64,000 nt of DNA from Azolla caroliniana (lineage: Eukaryota; Polypodiophyta): NCBI GenBank assembly GCA_043228905.1, contig JBHGNT010000002.1, positions 18,724,001 through 18,788,000 on the forward strand, given 5' to 3'. Positions within the stretch are counted from its first letter, which is position 1. The number at the start of each line of letters is the position of its first letter. Under the pieces are notes generated by a model. It was not told where the DNA came from. It made no database searches and saw only the letters and a program-made list of their open reading frames with translations. Positions 32,704-43,625 of the stretch are shown piece after piece. The position numbers and the translations under genes were made by a program.

Positions 32704-32837
32704 GCTCCTGCTTCTGTAGCTGCTTCTCCTGCTCCTGCTCCGGGCGCGATTCGATTCTTCTGTGCAGAAGAAGCAAGACTGTGATTGTTCGACTGCTTAC
32801 ACAACAACTCAACTCTCACATTCTGTGTCTTCTTCGT

Positions 32838-32860
32838 TGATATTTGTATATAAGTATTTC
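32838..32860 (-). promoter_or_regulatory. Candidate TATA box of the MADS gene
   Basis: The minus strand reads acttatatacaaatatc about 230 bases upstream of the ATG. The position is plausible for a leader containing the GAA tract. Sequence-only inference. Confidence 0.35.
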
Positions 32861-32880
32861 ATTTTATTTTTATGTACATT

Positions 32881-33000
32881 ACATACATACATACATACAT
32901 ACATATTGCTAGCACAGCACCAAATTTACTACATACATATTTGGAAACTTACCATGTCTTCGTTTCTCGTCCTCCCCCCCCCCCCCCCCATACACGGCCT
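32881..33000 (+). repeat. (ACAT)n microsatellite and poly-C run upstream of the MADS gene
   Basis: An (acat)n tract near 32880-32907 and a run of about 16 C near 32974-32990. Confidence 0.9.
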
Positions 33001-35157
33001 TCCTTATCATTAAGGGTGCGCGACCTTCTTCATAGTATATAAATAATCGTAGCACTTCCGTATGATTAAGATTGCATTATTCACATGCATGATCCAAATG
33101 CAATGGTGTAGCCATATTACGCGATCTAATTTAACATCTGCCTGTTACAAACACGTACGTCACGTTCAATTGGTCTCGAACACTTTAAACCATACATCGA
33201 TCCATGCTCAAAGGTGTCGGTTCAAATGTCTAGGCTTTATTTAAAAGGAGTCATTTATGTTGAAGAGAAATTATATGACCAATGTTGATTGTTTCATTAC
33301 TTACTAGACAAACCATTTATTAAACAATAAACGTGTGGCACAATATATATCTACTTGGCTATACTCATTTATGAATCCTCCAAACTCATGGTATGATGCA
33401 TGCTATGACACGGAAGCCAAGAGCAGATACAACTTCATCGAGTTATTTACTTCCATCGTGAACATTCTACTTCACATTGTTCCAAAAGGAATGTAGATTG
33501 CACTCTATAAAATATATGGTTCAATGATTGTACCCATACTTTTTAATTCAAATTTGTTGACCTTTGTGTGGATCAAATGGGATAGGATTTGGAAATGGTG
33601 GTTTACCAATTGAAAATATGGGGACTTGCGCTGTAAATCTTATTCCATCCGAACCATATGCCCTACCTTCCAAAGCAAGTAATTTATGTATTTTAGGAGG
33701 ATTATATAAGAACCAAAAGTAAGCTTCGAACTCAATGCCTTTCCTTCATGAAAGAATGTAAATATCACTAACATAAACTATTTTATATAAAATATATATT
33801 TGTGAGTCCAATAATGCCTTTCCTTCATGAAAGAATGTAAATATCACTAACATAAACTATTTTATATAAAATATATATTTGTGAGTCCAATAATCCCTTT
33901 CCTTCATGAAAGAATGTAAATATCACTAACATAAACTATTTTATCTAAAATATATATTTGTGAGTCCAATAATCGTTAATGATATGTAAGCAAAGCATAA
34001 GACCCAAGTGGTGTCATGCTCTTAGTGCATGTGAGACCCAATATAAAGGGCCTCTTTTCTTATGTAAAGGGGGGGAGATAGAAGGAGAAGAGAATAAAAG
34101 AGCAACATGGCTCACAAATTCTCATAAGGAGGGGAAAGAGGTGTAAGTTCATATGAATTAATATAATCACATTTGTTTCCATTTGAATAGAGTTATAAGT
34201 TAATATTTCAATATATATAAAAAATATAGTTTTTATTTAAGGATAAGTTGTAATCGTTTTGAACAATCCTTTCGATCCTCCATCATCACTTGTGGATCGA
34301 GGCCTGGTGCTTGTTCGTGCAGGTGTGACGCGCACTTCGCGACAAGGTAAGCCTTTCATGCAAAAGTTTGTAAACCCCATTGCGCTACTAGCTTTGACAC
34401 ATGAATTTCCTAGCCATTTCTCAATTTAGTATGGATTACGCTTAACAAGATTTTGATATTTAAATTCAACGTGAGCTTAGATTCTCACAATTGCAATGTC
34501 TCAAAGCTCAAGATCAACTTATTTGAAGATTACAAAGAAGCGGATTAGGAAGACGTTCTTCCACTTTTGGTGGTCCAAGCTCTTGACTGACATCCATGTT
34601 GCGTCTAGTCCATGTAGTTTTTATATTAAATTGTAGTGTGCATGGTAATGGACACACATATTAAGTTTTGGATTGACAATTTATCTAAATAATCAACAGG
34701 GTTAGTTAACCCTAAGGCATAATTTAGACACATATACTTCTAAAGTTTGAATTCGAGTAATGTGAAATCAATTTTGTGTGCCCACATTATGCTTCTAGAA
34801 TTGCATGGGAAGCAAGCAAAAAGATCCAAAAGACGCATAAAAGCCAAATTTTGTGTTCCTGTTGGATGCAAGATATAGAAAAATGGTTTGGTAGATGGGA
34901 TGCATCAATAGATTCCTCTGTAAATGAGGCCTTTTTGCAACGTCAATATATCATGACATGGGACAAATGTGGAGGCACAGGCTTCACACATTATTCGAGG
35001 GCCATGACGGATTTTTTGGATCTCAATTCCAACCACTGAGCAAGGAAATGCATATACTCGTCTAAATTTTCGGGTGGTGAGAGCCGAACTTGCCACGCCG
35101 ATCGAAACTGATGTGCCGTCCAACAGATGTTGCCCGAGGACAAGGGTAAGATGCATC
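33001..35157. other. Upstream flank, no gene seen
   Basis: AT-rich sequence with a 79-bp triplicate (33736-33972) and short ORFs without family resemblance, for example 34776-35039 on the plus strand (87 codons, no recognised motif). Confidence 0.5.
33736..33972 (+). repeat. 79-bp tandem repeat, three copies
   Basis: Units start at 33736, 33815 and 33894, each with cctttccttcatgaaagaat and ttgtgagtccaataat. Near-identical copies suggest recent expansion. Confidence 0.9.
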
Positions 35158-35295
35158 AATGCCAAAAGGAAAGGTAGAGAATGCAAGTAGAAGGAAAGTG
35201 TGGTGCGTGCAAAAATAAAAGCTAGGATCAACGCCAAAAGGAAAGGTAGAGCACCCAAGTAAAAGAAAAGTGTGGTGCATGCGAAAATAAAAATA
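35158..35295 (+). repeat. Short repeat (ccaaaaggaaaggtagagc unit), two copies here, more at 37.3-37.55 kb
   Basis: The unit of about 72 bp, gccaaaaggaaaggtaga followed by gcaagta and agtgtggtgcatgc, occurs at 35158 and 35230, and again near 37311, 37437 and 37507. Confidence 0.7.
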
Positions 35296-35661
35296 AAAAA
35301 CACCCATTTTTTTCCTTTGGGAGAGACCCTCTCAAATCCTATAAAGGAAGAAAGGGATCATTGTTTAGGAAGGCACATTTTATGGTTGGTGGCATAGTAC
35401 ATTATATACTTGAATGCATTGGCAAACATTCTTTTCCATTCGAATGCAATCAAATGCGTATGTTATCAAAACATTCTTATGGTTTTTTTTAACACTTTTT
35501 ACCTTAAATTTTTTTTTACCTTATAATAAATCATGAATACAAAAGCATGGTATTTACCATACTTCGTGGGTGTTTACCATACTCAAATTATTGAAACATT
35601 CTTGAATTTTGGGGCTTGCTCTTCTTCACTTTATAGTTCTTATTCTTCTTCTTATCAAGAT

Positions 35662-36060
35662 ACTTGAGGTTTTGAGGGCTCTTTTGAGGCCTCTTCTTCG
35701 TGAGTATTTAGTGTTCTTCTTCGTCCTCATCATCAACATCGTCATCATCATCATCTTCTTCTTCTTCTTCTCAAGTGTGTGATTGTTTACCTCAACTCAT
35801 ACATTTGCATCGTCGTCTTTCTTTCGCATCGACTCCTTTGTTCGCATTGTCGAATATGTTTGTGTCACCTCCATCATTCACATTAAGCCCTTTGTTCGCA
35901 TCATCACCTATGTTCACATCGTTTCCTACGTTTGCATTGTCGCAACACAAGGAGAACAACTAAGTGCTTCAAAAGAATCTTCTCACTTGGCGAATGTCCT
36001 TCCCGGTGTAGTCCTTGAAGGTTCCGCTCAAGTAGCACATGTATGCGCATTGTTATGCGA
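35662..36060 (+). repeat. Direct repeat, left copy, flanking a gag relic
   Basis: Shares with 37362-37735 the blocks acttgaggttttgagggctc, cttcgtgagtatttag, cacattaagccctttgttcg, ttgcattgt.gcaacacaagg and cttctcacttggcgaa. Possible LTR or segment duplication. Confidence 0.6.
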
Positions 36061-36229
36061 CACATTGGTGAACCCGACATGAAAGAGCAGCAAGGACAAC
36101 AGGGGAGGATGACAACAACAAATGAAGCTTTTATGACAATGATGTCAAGAATGATGAGATGAGTAATGGAAGAAAGAATAAAATGAGAAGTGGCTCAGTA
36201 TGCCGTTGAGAGCGTGGTGGAAAAAGTTG

Positions 36230-37010
36230 GCGTTTCAACGGGGACATAGTCTTAAGATTTTTGGAAGTCCACAATGATGAAATGAATCAGAGAGATGTGG
36301 ACAAGGTAGAGAGACTCAATTGTTTTTGTCGGGTGGTGGCAATGCCTATGTATGAGGAGGTCAAAAAGTTTCAAAAAGCTCATGACTCATGGGGATCCCT
36401 TGAGAAAGCATTACTCGAGAAGTATGACTACGAAGAGTCAAAGGGATGAGGCCGGTGTGAGTTTAACTAATGGGTGACATCATCGAAGACACACCAAAGT
36501 GTTAACGTTCCTAGAGTTCGAGCATTGTTTTACTCAACCCTCAGGGCAGGATAAAAGGCTGGTGGGGGTGGATAAGGTCCTAATGTTCATGAAGGTCCTA
36601 ATGTTCATGAAGTGTTAACATTCCTAGAGTTCGAGCATCATTTTACTCAACCCTCAGGGCAGGATAAAAGGTTGGTGGGGGTGGATAAGGTCCTCATTGA
36701 CAACAATAGAACCCACTACTAATGGTTGGAGGTTGAGACGGGTCATCCCATGACCACCTAAAGAAGAGACTAAGGTGGCACATACTTTGAGAATGAAGCA
36801 TTATACTCGGGAGAAGCAAACAACGCCACGACAATAGTTTGTGGACTTGCAAGGTGCAATCGAAAATTTTGGGTGATCGAATGGCAGCCTTGGTTCTGGT
36901 GGGAAGAATGGATGTGGTCAAGACGGAGAAATAAAGATGAGGCAAGTGAGGCACAAAAAATGACGAAATTGAAAGCTAACTACCTTCATTCCCGCCAATC
37001 ATTCTCTTTT
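36230..37010 (+). pseudogene. Degenerate retrotransposon gag-like ORF
   Basis: The open stretch 36261-36449 reads MEVHNDEMNQRDVDKVERLN CFCRVVAMPMYEEVKKF, QKAHDSWGSLEKALLEKYDY. It continues after a stop with EFN.WVTSSKTHQSVNV and later FLEFEHHFTQPSGQDKRLVG. The pattern of short helical blocks with a W-x-x-F/L-E-K-A-L-L-E-K-Y motif resembles the gag core of plant Ty3-type elements. A 60-70 bp segment with caaccctcagggcagg is duplicated inside (36533-36560 and 36647-36675). Multiple stops; no protease or RT follows. Confidence 0.45.
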
Positions 37011-37167
37011 TTTGGCATATACTGGAGGATGTGCAGGTTTAGTTAGGGTGAACATCATGATGTGGGAAATGCTGAGGAGGAATTAAGTTAAATGAGGAAT
37101 ATCAAACAGTTGAATAATAGATCGAGGGTATGATGAGAGAGATATATTGTGAGTTGTAGTTAAATAC

Positions 37168-37235
37168 ACCATAAGGCTTAGTTCAATTGGTAAAAGCATG
37201 TGCTATGAGTGAGAGGTCAAATGTTTGAGTCATAC
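37168..37235 (+). repeat. tRNA-derived SINE-like unit
   Basis: A-box-like tagttcaattggtaaaagc (37179-37197) and B-box-like gtttgagtcat (about 37223) are spaced as in tRNA genes. No full cloverleaf was confirmed. Confidence 0.5.
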
Positions 37236-37361
37236 TAGAAACATAGGAGATCAAAGGAATAAATGAATGTGATGGTGGACCTTATGATTACCCTTTTGCT
37301 AGCATGAATGCCAAAAGGAAAGGTACAACATGCAAAGAAAAGAAAAGTGTAGAGCATACAA

Positions 37362-37735
37362 TACTTGAGGTTTTGAGGGTTCTTCTTAGCCCTCATCTTC
37401 GTGAGTATTTAGGGGTCTTCTTTATCTTCATCATCGCAAAAAGGAAAGATAGAGCATGCAAGTAGAATAAATTTGTGGTGCATGCAAAAGAAAAAGCTAG
37501 CATAACTGCCAAAAGGAAAGGTTTAGCATGCAAGTAAAAGAAAAGTGCAGTGCATACACATTAAGCCCTTTGTTCGTGTCATCTCCTACATTGACATCAT
37601 TTCCTACATTTGCATTGTTGCAACACAAGGATAACAATGAAGCACTTCAAAAGCATCTTCTCACTTGGCGAACGCCCTTCCCGGTTCAAGTCCCCATGTG
37701 GTCTCGCTCAAGTAGCACACGTACGCGTGTTTGTT
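37362..37735 (+). repeat. Direct repeat, right copy, with an internal insert
   Basis: Matches 35662-36060 except for the replacement of the middle by copies of the ccaaaaggaaag repeat (37437-37556). Confidence 0.6.
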
Positions 37736-38040
37736 TGTACACGATAATGCTAGTTGCCACCGCTCCTGCTTGCTTATAATGTTGTCAAATACATTGGCTA
37801 ATGCTAGAAGAATATAATGTATATAGAGCAAATAAATAATAATGTAAAATGCACATAAAGAGAACCCCATAACTAGCTTGCCTTGGTTCTTACTCCTTGC
37901 TCAATTTATAGTTGATACATAGAGACGCATTTGGGTTGGTTTGGCTACATGTTGTTGATATTATGTAGAAGATGATGATTTAGGAACTATTAGTGGGTAT
38001 AGAAAACAACAAGAGTAGTGATCAAGATAAAGATGTGCAT

Positions 38041-38246
38041 TGTGAGGAGACTCAAGAAGATGAAAATAGACAATTGCACAGAGAGACACAGAGAGAGAGA
38101 GAGAGAGAGGTATGCTCAAAGAAGATTATGTTTCCTTAACCTTCGAACTCATCTTTACAAGGTAAGTAACCCACTTATATAGTTAGTTTAACTGTGTGTT
38201 CACACTAGAGGTACAAGTTGGGAGGAGTGGGAATTTTATCCCAACA
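38041..38246 (-). mobile_element. 3' LTR of a copia fragment
   Basis: On the minus strand it starts TGTTGGGATAAAATTCC after the polypurine-like cttttacgagggagtt (38247-38262). The other end is placed at tgtgaggagact (38041) by the TG/CA rule. It contains a (ga)n tract near 38090-38108. Confidence 0.55.
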
Positions 38247-38700
38247 AACTCCCTCGTAAAAGCACTACTCTATCTGCATACAATGATATGGGGTTATCTC
38301 CCCAGTAAGCTTAAGTTACAACTTTAAATTAAACTATAGTGTATGTTGCAAGCTAATCGGTTGGTGGCCGATTTGGAAGAGATAAAGTCAACTTGTTTGG
38401 ATGTTTGCCGAGTCGGCTGATGTTCAAATCGAATAGTACTCGATTCAACCTTTTACCTCTAAGTTGTCGGCTCTTCGTGTGCGTTGTTTCCCATGCTTTC
38501 CGAAGGATTGTTGATTGGCTTTCAGTTTCTTTGCATTCAGCTAAATCTTCATCCTTCAGGCAATCAGGCTCCTTTGACTTCGCCTGTTTGACTTGTCTCG
38601 CCGTGTCGTTCATTGACTTACCTTCTGCTTTCCTTTCGGCTCTTCTTGGCTCGCTCGCTTGTTGTAGTCCCATATGTCCTCTTAGTGCGTTGAACCAAAT
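38247..38700 (-). pseudogene. Copia 3'-terminal coding tail, inverted relative to 41.8 kb
   Basis: Read leftward: LRGHMGLQQASEPRRAERKA followed by SMNDTARQVKQAKSKEPDCL and a KETESQSTILRKAWE block. The same tail occurs on the plus strand at about 41815-42028, after the RNase H end of copia D. It is a lone 3' end with no RT or integrase. Confidence 0.75.
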
Positions 38701-39931
38701 TGTGTTGTCTCTTCTTCGAGATAAAACCTTCGATTATTCTTAAGGTAATTGGGTCAAGAGGTTGTGGTACGTAATGGTGGATAGGAATCCCCAAGATTGC
38801 ACGGATAGTTAATTACAGAAAAACCATTAGCCACAATCAGCCTAGTAAATTACACTAAAGAACTGTGATAGCTAGTTCAAATGACAGATAGATTACACGA
38901 ACAAGAGTTACACAGCTCACAGCCGGAGTTCTATTCTCATATACTCAAGAAAATAGTAAATCTCGCTAGACAAAGGTATATCTTCTTTGCACTCTCCTTC
39001 TTGTTATATAGCTTCCCTTCCTGTTTGGCGCGCTTCAGTTACTCATTTCTTCTCGGCCTTCATTCTCGACTGCTTGTATTTCGTTACCTTCCTCCTTCCC
39101 GGTTGTCATTTTCCACCTACTTTTCCTACCCGTATCCTTAGATTTATTTCACATTGTATCACTTTTGTCCCACGGATAACAAGTTGAACCAACAAAATCA
39201 GCACCTAGGAGATCAAATGAGTCCGAAGGACGATAGAGTTTTACCAATTGGGCCTCGGCTATGTCAATTACACGGACGTAGGCGAACCGGGCTCCTACAA
39301 GGAAGCTATAGATGTGTCAGATATCGATACATGGCTACAAGCAATTAAATATGAGATGGACTCAATCAAGGACAACAAAACATGGGAGTTGGTCGAACTA
39401 CCAACAGGAAGGAAGCCACTACCGTGCAAATGGGTCTTCAGATACAAATATGTATCCGATTAGGAGAAGGCCAAATATAAAGCTCAACTCGTCGCAAAAG
39501 GTTTCAAACAAAAACATGGGGTCGACTATGATGCGGTCTTCTCGCCTGTAGTCAAAATGACCACCCTTAGGCTCCTTCTAGGGGTCGTGGCGACAGAAGA
39601 CCTAGAGCTTGAACAACTCGATGTCAAGACGACATTCCTACAAGAAGACTTGGAAGAAGACATTGATATGTCTCAACCAGCAAGCTTCATGGTGGCAGGG
39701 GAGGAAGGTCACCTCGTCTGCAAACAGAAGAAAAGCCTATATGGCCTATAGCAAGCCCCGCAAATGTGGTATTAGAAATTTGATACCTACATCCGGCAGC
39801 TCAACTACAACCGGTCGGACTTCGACCCATGCATGTACACTCAGCAATTGGCCGATGAATCCACGATCTACTTGATCATATATGTCGACTAAATGTTGAT
39901 TGTATAGAGCAATGAAGCCGAAATAAAAAAA

Positions 39932-40321
39932 TGTTGAGAGACAAGCTCAACATCGGCTGGATCGGCTGAAGAAGCCGAGGACCGGATCGGTTGGGACCGA
40001 TCGGTTAGGTCGAGTGCGTAAACCGGGAGGCCGTTAGGAAAGATATTCCGTGAGGAATTTATTTGGGAGTTAGTGTAGGAGCTCTTAATGAGCATTGAAG
40101 TACTGTCAGTACTTCGGTCAGTCCTTCTAGGACTTGTATTAAAGTGTTCACTGAAGCACGTCTTATGTACAGATTGAGTATTATTGTTGAATATAGTTTT
40201 CGTGTTTTCTCTCTCTCTGTCTCTCCTGCGTATACTGTGTAAGCTCAAGCTCTCCATTAAACCTGAGTTTCCTCCCTTCTGTTCGGTCTTCATACTTGCT
40301 TCCGCACGCTACCTTTTTACA
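39932..40321 (+). mobile_element. Solo LTR with 5-bp target duplication (AAAAA)
   Basis: 390 bp from TGTTGAGAGACAAGCTCAAC to ctacctttttaca. It is flanked by aaaaa at 39927-39931 and 40322-40326. Removing it restores the copia D frame from EAEIKK to LNQSLHEKFA. It is the same LTR family as copia A and copia C. It is a solo LTR because no internal sequence remains. Confidence 0.9.
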
Positions 40322-40859
40322 AAAAACTAAACCAAAGCCTCCACGAGAAATTTGCGATGAAGGAACTTGTACAAGCCCGACATATATTGGGCATGCGGAT
40401 AGAGCGAAATCAGATGACAAAGACCCTCTGGCTCTCCCAGTCTGACTACATCCAAAAGGTGCTGAGACACTTCAATATGGAGAATTCGAAGCCAACACCA
40501 GCACCGCTTCCGATGTCGCTTCGACTATCGGACAGAGACTCTCCATCCACGGAAGAGGAGAGAAAGCTCATGAGCAAAATACCCCATGCATCAGCCGTAG
40601 GAAGTCTCATGTACGCAATGGTGGCGACTCGATGAGACCTTGCATATGTCGTAGGGGTTGTCAGCTGGTACATGTCAAAACATGGACGGAAGCACTGGGA
40701 GGTTGTAAAGAATATATTTCGGTACCTACGAGGCACCGAAGATCTACAGTTGACATTCAGATCAGACAATACGACCGCGATCACCATACCACCATCGTGG
40801 CATCGAGTCGTACTTGGTATTGGCATGCTCGCTTGAAGAGTTGATCACCACGAGGACAG

Positions 40860-41680
40860 AGTCTCAACGTAGTCGATAATGTGTCAAATGAGGGTAGCGA
40901 GGCCTCATATTTATAGCCAGAGCTAAGGCCCCCAAGCAAATTCACACTTCGCCTTAATGGGTTGTCTCAATCCCAAGGATTAAAAGTAATCCTTCCTTCT
41001 TTATGGTAGGATTTCAGTCCCTTCGGATGGGATGATGAAGGCCCGGTGAGAACCGGATGATGAGTACCCAGCAAGGAAGACCCGGTGAGAACAGGATGAC
41101 GCAGGCCCGGTGAGAACCTCTCATCGAATGAAGGGACATATATGTAAATATGTCTCTATTAGCCCATTGTGGCTAGATTTGTAAATAGCCCGAAAGTCAC
41201 ATTAGTATAAATATGACCTAAGGCAAACAAAGTGTATTATTGTGTTGTCATTATTTTGTATAGTGTTATTGGTGTAATTGTTGTACAGAGCATAATAGAG
41301 AGAGAGAGAGAGAGACCTTGAGCGAGTCTCTGTTGTAACTGCCGCCAAGCAAAGATTGTGAGCAGGAGATTGTTGCCTCCGTGTTTACCTGTTGTATTCC
41401 TGTCGACATAGTGATAGTTGGAGTTTGTGGACTCCCGTGGTTTTTCCCATTTAGGGTTTTCCATGTAAACATATTGTGTACCCCCTCTCATATTGTCTGT
41501 GTGTAAGTGTATTCACCTCTATTCCCATTCTCGGTGTTCGATTCATAAACGACATGATCTGAGACTCGGTTGTGGCCAAGTAATATTCCGCATTTTTCGC
41601 GTCACTTTACACTCTTGTGTAACCCTCACACTTTATCCCTGTGTATAGAATGCTACGGTACAATCTTACCACGGGATATT
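40860..41680 (+). mobile_element. LTR-like insertion related to the copia element 1 LTR
   Basis: Shares with 857-1228 (inverted) the motifs cccggtgagaaccgg (three copies near 41042-41120), atatgtaaatatgtct, atttgtaaatagccc, ttttccatgtaaacat and gactcggttgtggcc...tattccgc. It interrupts the RNase H of copia D. The ends are approximate and no target duplication was confirmed. It contains a (ga)n tract at 41298-41315. Confidence 0.6.
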
Positions 41681-42028
41681 ATATGGTCATGCCCATAACA
41701 ATGTTAAGGTGGGGTACCATCACATTCGGAAGCTCGTCATTGACAAGAAACTCAAAGTCCGAAAGGTGGATACCGAGGTGAACATCGTCAACAGCCTGAC
41801 AAAGCCACTCCTAGATCAACGCTTCAACGCACTAAGAGGACATATGGGACTACAATAAGCGAGCGAGCCAAAAAGAGCCGAAAGGAAAGCAAAAGGTAAG
41901 TCAATGAACAACACGGCTAGAAAAGTCAAACAGGCGAAGTCAAAGGAGCCTGATTGCATGAAGGATGAAGATGTAGTTGAATGCAAAGAAACTAAAAGCC
42001 AATTAACAATCCTTCGGAAAGCATGGGA

Positions 42029-42455
42029 AATGTTGGCCGGCACAACCAAAGGGCCGGTTAGAGTCTAGAATGTGAAAGGGGTATTTAATTAGGGGTAAGG
42101 AGTTGTAATTAATAAGTATTATGTTATTTTGGGAAGCAAGCGGACGAACCCAGAATTGGTATGCCCATTCGGATCCGGACGGGATCGTTGGCGGTCGGCG
42201 GTTGGCATCGGTTTATAACTCAGCCGGAGACCTATAAAAGGACCTGGCAAGAATGTAATCAGGGACGGATAATTAATAGAAGCTCTGTTGTTTTACATAT
42301 TGTTTAGTGTCTATTTGGTTACTGTTCGGTGCTTAATATAATTAATCTTACGCGTGTGTTACGATCATTAACAGTGTCGGTTAAGACCCATTCGATACCA
42401 TGATCTATCCATATTTCACCGTACCACCCTTTGGTGAAGTGTTCCATAGGGAAAC
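42029..42455 (+). mobile_element. Left part of a gypsy-2 5' LTR
   Basis: Starts TGTTGGCCGGCACAACC directly after copia D sequence, with the TATA-like acctataaaagg near 42230. The proposed right part is 57971-58010, ending ggataaca, so the ends would pair as TGTT...AACA. The chromovirus separates the two parts. The join is inferred. Confidence 0.5.
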
Positions 42456-42928
42456 TGTTATGTACACATAACGTTGGTGAGGGTAGGTCACCAATATTTA
42501 CATTAGTGAAGGGTATGTTCACTAATGTTAAAAATGGGACTAATGATTGGATAGAAGGAATGATAAGTGCATGCACTATCATGATTTGGACAACCAATGA
42601 ATGGAGCGCCTTTTAGAAAGGCACATCTATTCAAGGGGCCTAGGAAAAGGTATAAATATGAGGCTTAGCTACCCTCATAAGGACATTACGTCGGAAGGCT
42701 ACTGTCTTAGACATCCGTGTTGTGGGCTAGGCTTTCGTCTCGACGATTGTGTTTATCTCTTCCAAGGTATTAGTCATCCTAATAGCTAGCAGTATGGGAC
42801 GTCGGTGGTAGGTTGGCTATGTCTAGATCATAGCTCGGGGGTGGTTGGGTGGAATGGGTTCTTCTATCCATTCTATTTTCCTTCTTTTACTTTACTTTGG
42901 TCTATTGATTAGTAATAGACTCTTAACA
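42456..42928 (+). mobile_element. Chromovirus 5' LTR
   Basis: 473 bp from tgttatgtacacataacg to agactcttaaca, TG...CA. The TATA-like gtataaatatgagg lies near 42650. It is followed at 42930 by the primer site. Confidence 0.95.
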
Positions 42929-42929
42929 G

Positions 42930-42944
42930 TGGTATCAAAGCATT
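42930..42944 (+). other. Chromovirus primer binding site
   Basis: tggtatcaaagcatt, an initiator tRNA-Met complement, one base inside the LTR. Confidence 0.85.
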
Positions 42945-43169
42945 TACTAACAATTTTTTTGTTGTTTTGATGTTTTTTGCGTGTGAGCGATGGGGATCTA
43001 ACAAGGCTTGTCATGCTCTTCACAGGATCAAAGCAACATTCTTAACCTGGTATTCGTCTTTCTCGATCTCTCTTTTCTTTTCTATGATGCTTTCTTCTTG
43101 GTCATATGGTAGTGGTATTATGTTTTCTTTTCTTTTCTTTCTTCTTTCTACCATCATACGATGTTAATC

Positions 43170-43625
43170 TACTTATGCATCTGGTCGAGCATGTTTGCAC
43201 TAATCGCACACGCTCAACTCATGGCCCTTTTGCATATTGCAATGTATCTCCAACTCTCCCCTCTCTTGAGCCATCTCTTACGATAATAATTATTCTTGTG
43301 CATCGGGTCGAGCGTGTTTGCCCTAATCGCAAACGCTCACCTCATGGCCCTTTTGCATATGATGTTGAGTATGCCACTCTTCCCTTTATTGAGCCATCAC
43401 TTGGCTGATTCTATGGGATGTTGTGGTCTTGATGAGGTGTATGTCGCCTACCTATGCCACTCTACTCTCTATTGAGCCATCACTTGGCCGATTCTATGGG
43501 ATGTTGTGGCCTTAACGAGGTACATGTCGCTTACCTATGCCACTTTACTCTTTATTGAGCCATCAATTGGCCGATTCTAGGGAGATGTGGTGGTCTTTGA
43601 GGAGGTGCATGTCGACTACCTTAGG
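43170..43625 (+). repeat. Tandem repeats in the chromovirus leader
   Basis: A roughly 119-bp unit (tcgagcatgtttgcactaat.. to gagccatctc) occurs twice at 43185-43400. It is followed by three units of about 83 bp starting with tatgccact at 43369, 43453 and 43536, each with gagccatca.ttggc.gattcta. They lie between the PBS and gag. Confidence 0.8.

Larger units (their letters stand above)
39200..42028 (+). pseudogene. Ty1/copia relic D: RT and RNase H
   Basis: The RT begins WLQAIKYEMDSIKDNKTWEL and continues CKWVFRYKYVSD, KAQLVAKGFKQKHGVDYDAV, LEQLDVKTTFLQEDLEEDID and KSLYGL.QAPQ, with stops at several Trp/Lys positions. The YVD. box (near 39885-39895) has a stop in place of the last Asp. After the solo LTR (39932-40321) the frame resumes MKELVQARHILGMRIERNQM and YIQKVLRHFNMENSKPTPAP. 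Partial RNase H follows to 40760, then an inserted LTR, then YHHIRKLVIDKKLKVRKVDT and NSLTKPLLDQRFNALRGHMG (41715-41858). Gag and integrase are absent. Confidence 0.9.

Noticed and set aside
32265-32819. A 184-codon minus-strand ORF with a long Glu run upstream of the MADS domain
   Set aside because: The Glu run is the translated GAA tract of the 5' leader, and the normal MADS start MGRCK lies inside it. The distal part reads into intron 1.
32412-32840. Plus-strand ORFs with Phe and Ser runs over the MADS exon
   Set aside because: Shadows of the MADS exon and the GAA tract on the opposite strand.
33175-33240. A possible tRNA-like unit with ggttcaaatgtct
   Set aside because: A B-box-like motif only; no convincing A box at the right distance.
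34776-35039. Plus-strand 87-codon ORF
   Set aside because: No motif, no context, and base composition like the flanks. Left as unassigned.
38883-39190. Short plus-strand ORFs with aromatic residues before copia D
   Set aside because: No resemblance to copia gag or integrase and several overlapping frames are open by chance.
42450-42455. ggaaa at 42024-42028 and 42450-42454 as a target duplication of a 421-bp solo LTR
   Set aside because: The segment would end in ...ccata rather than CA, and splitting of a gypsy-2 LTR by the chromovirus explains the data as well. Kept as an alternative only.
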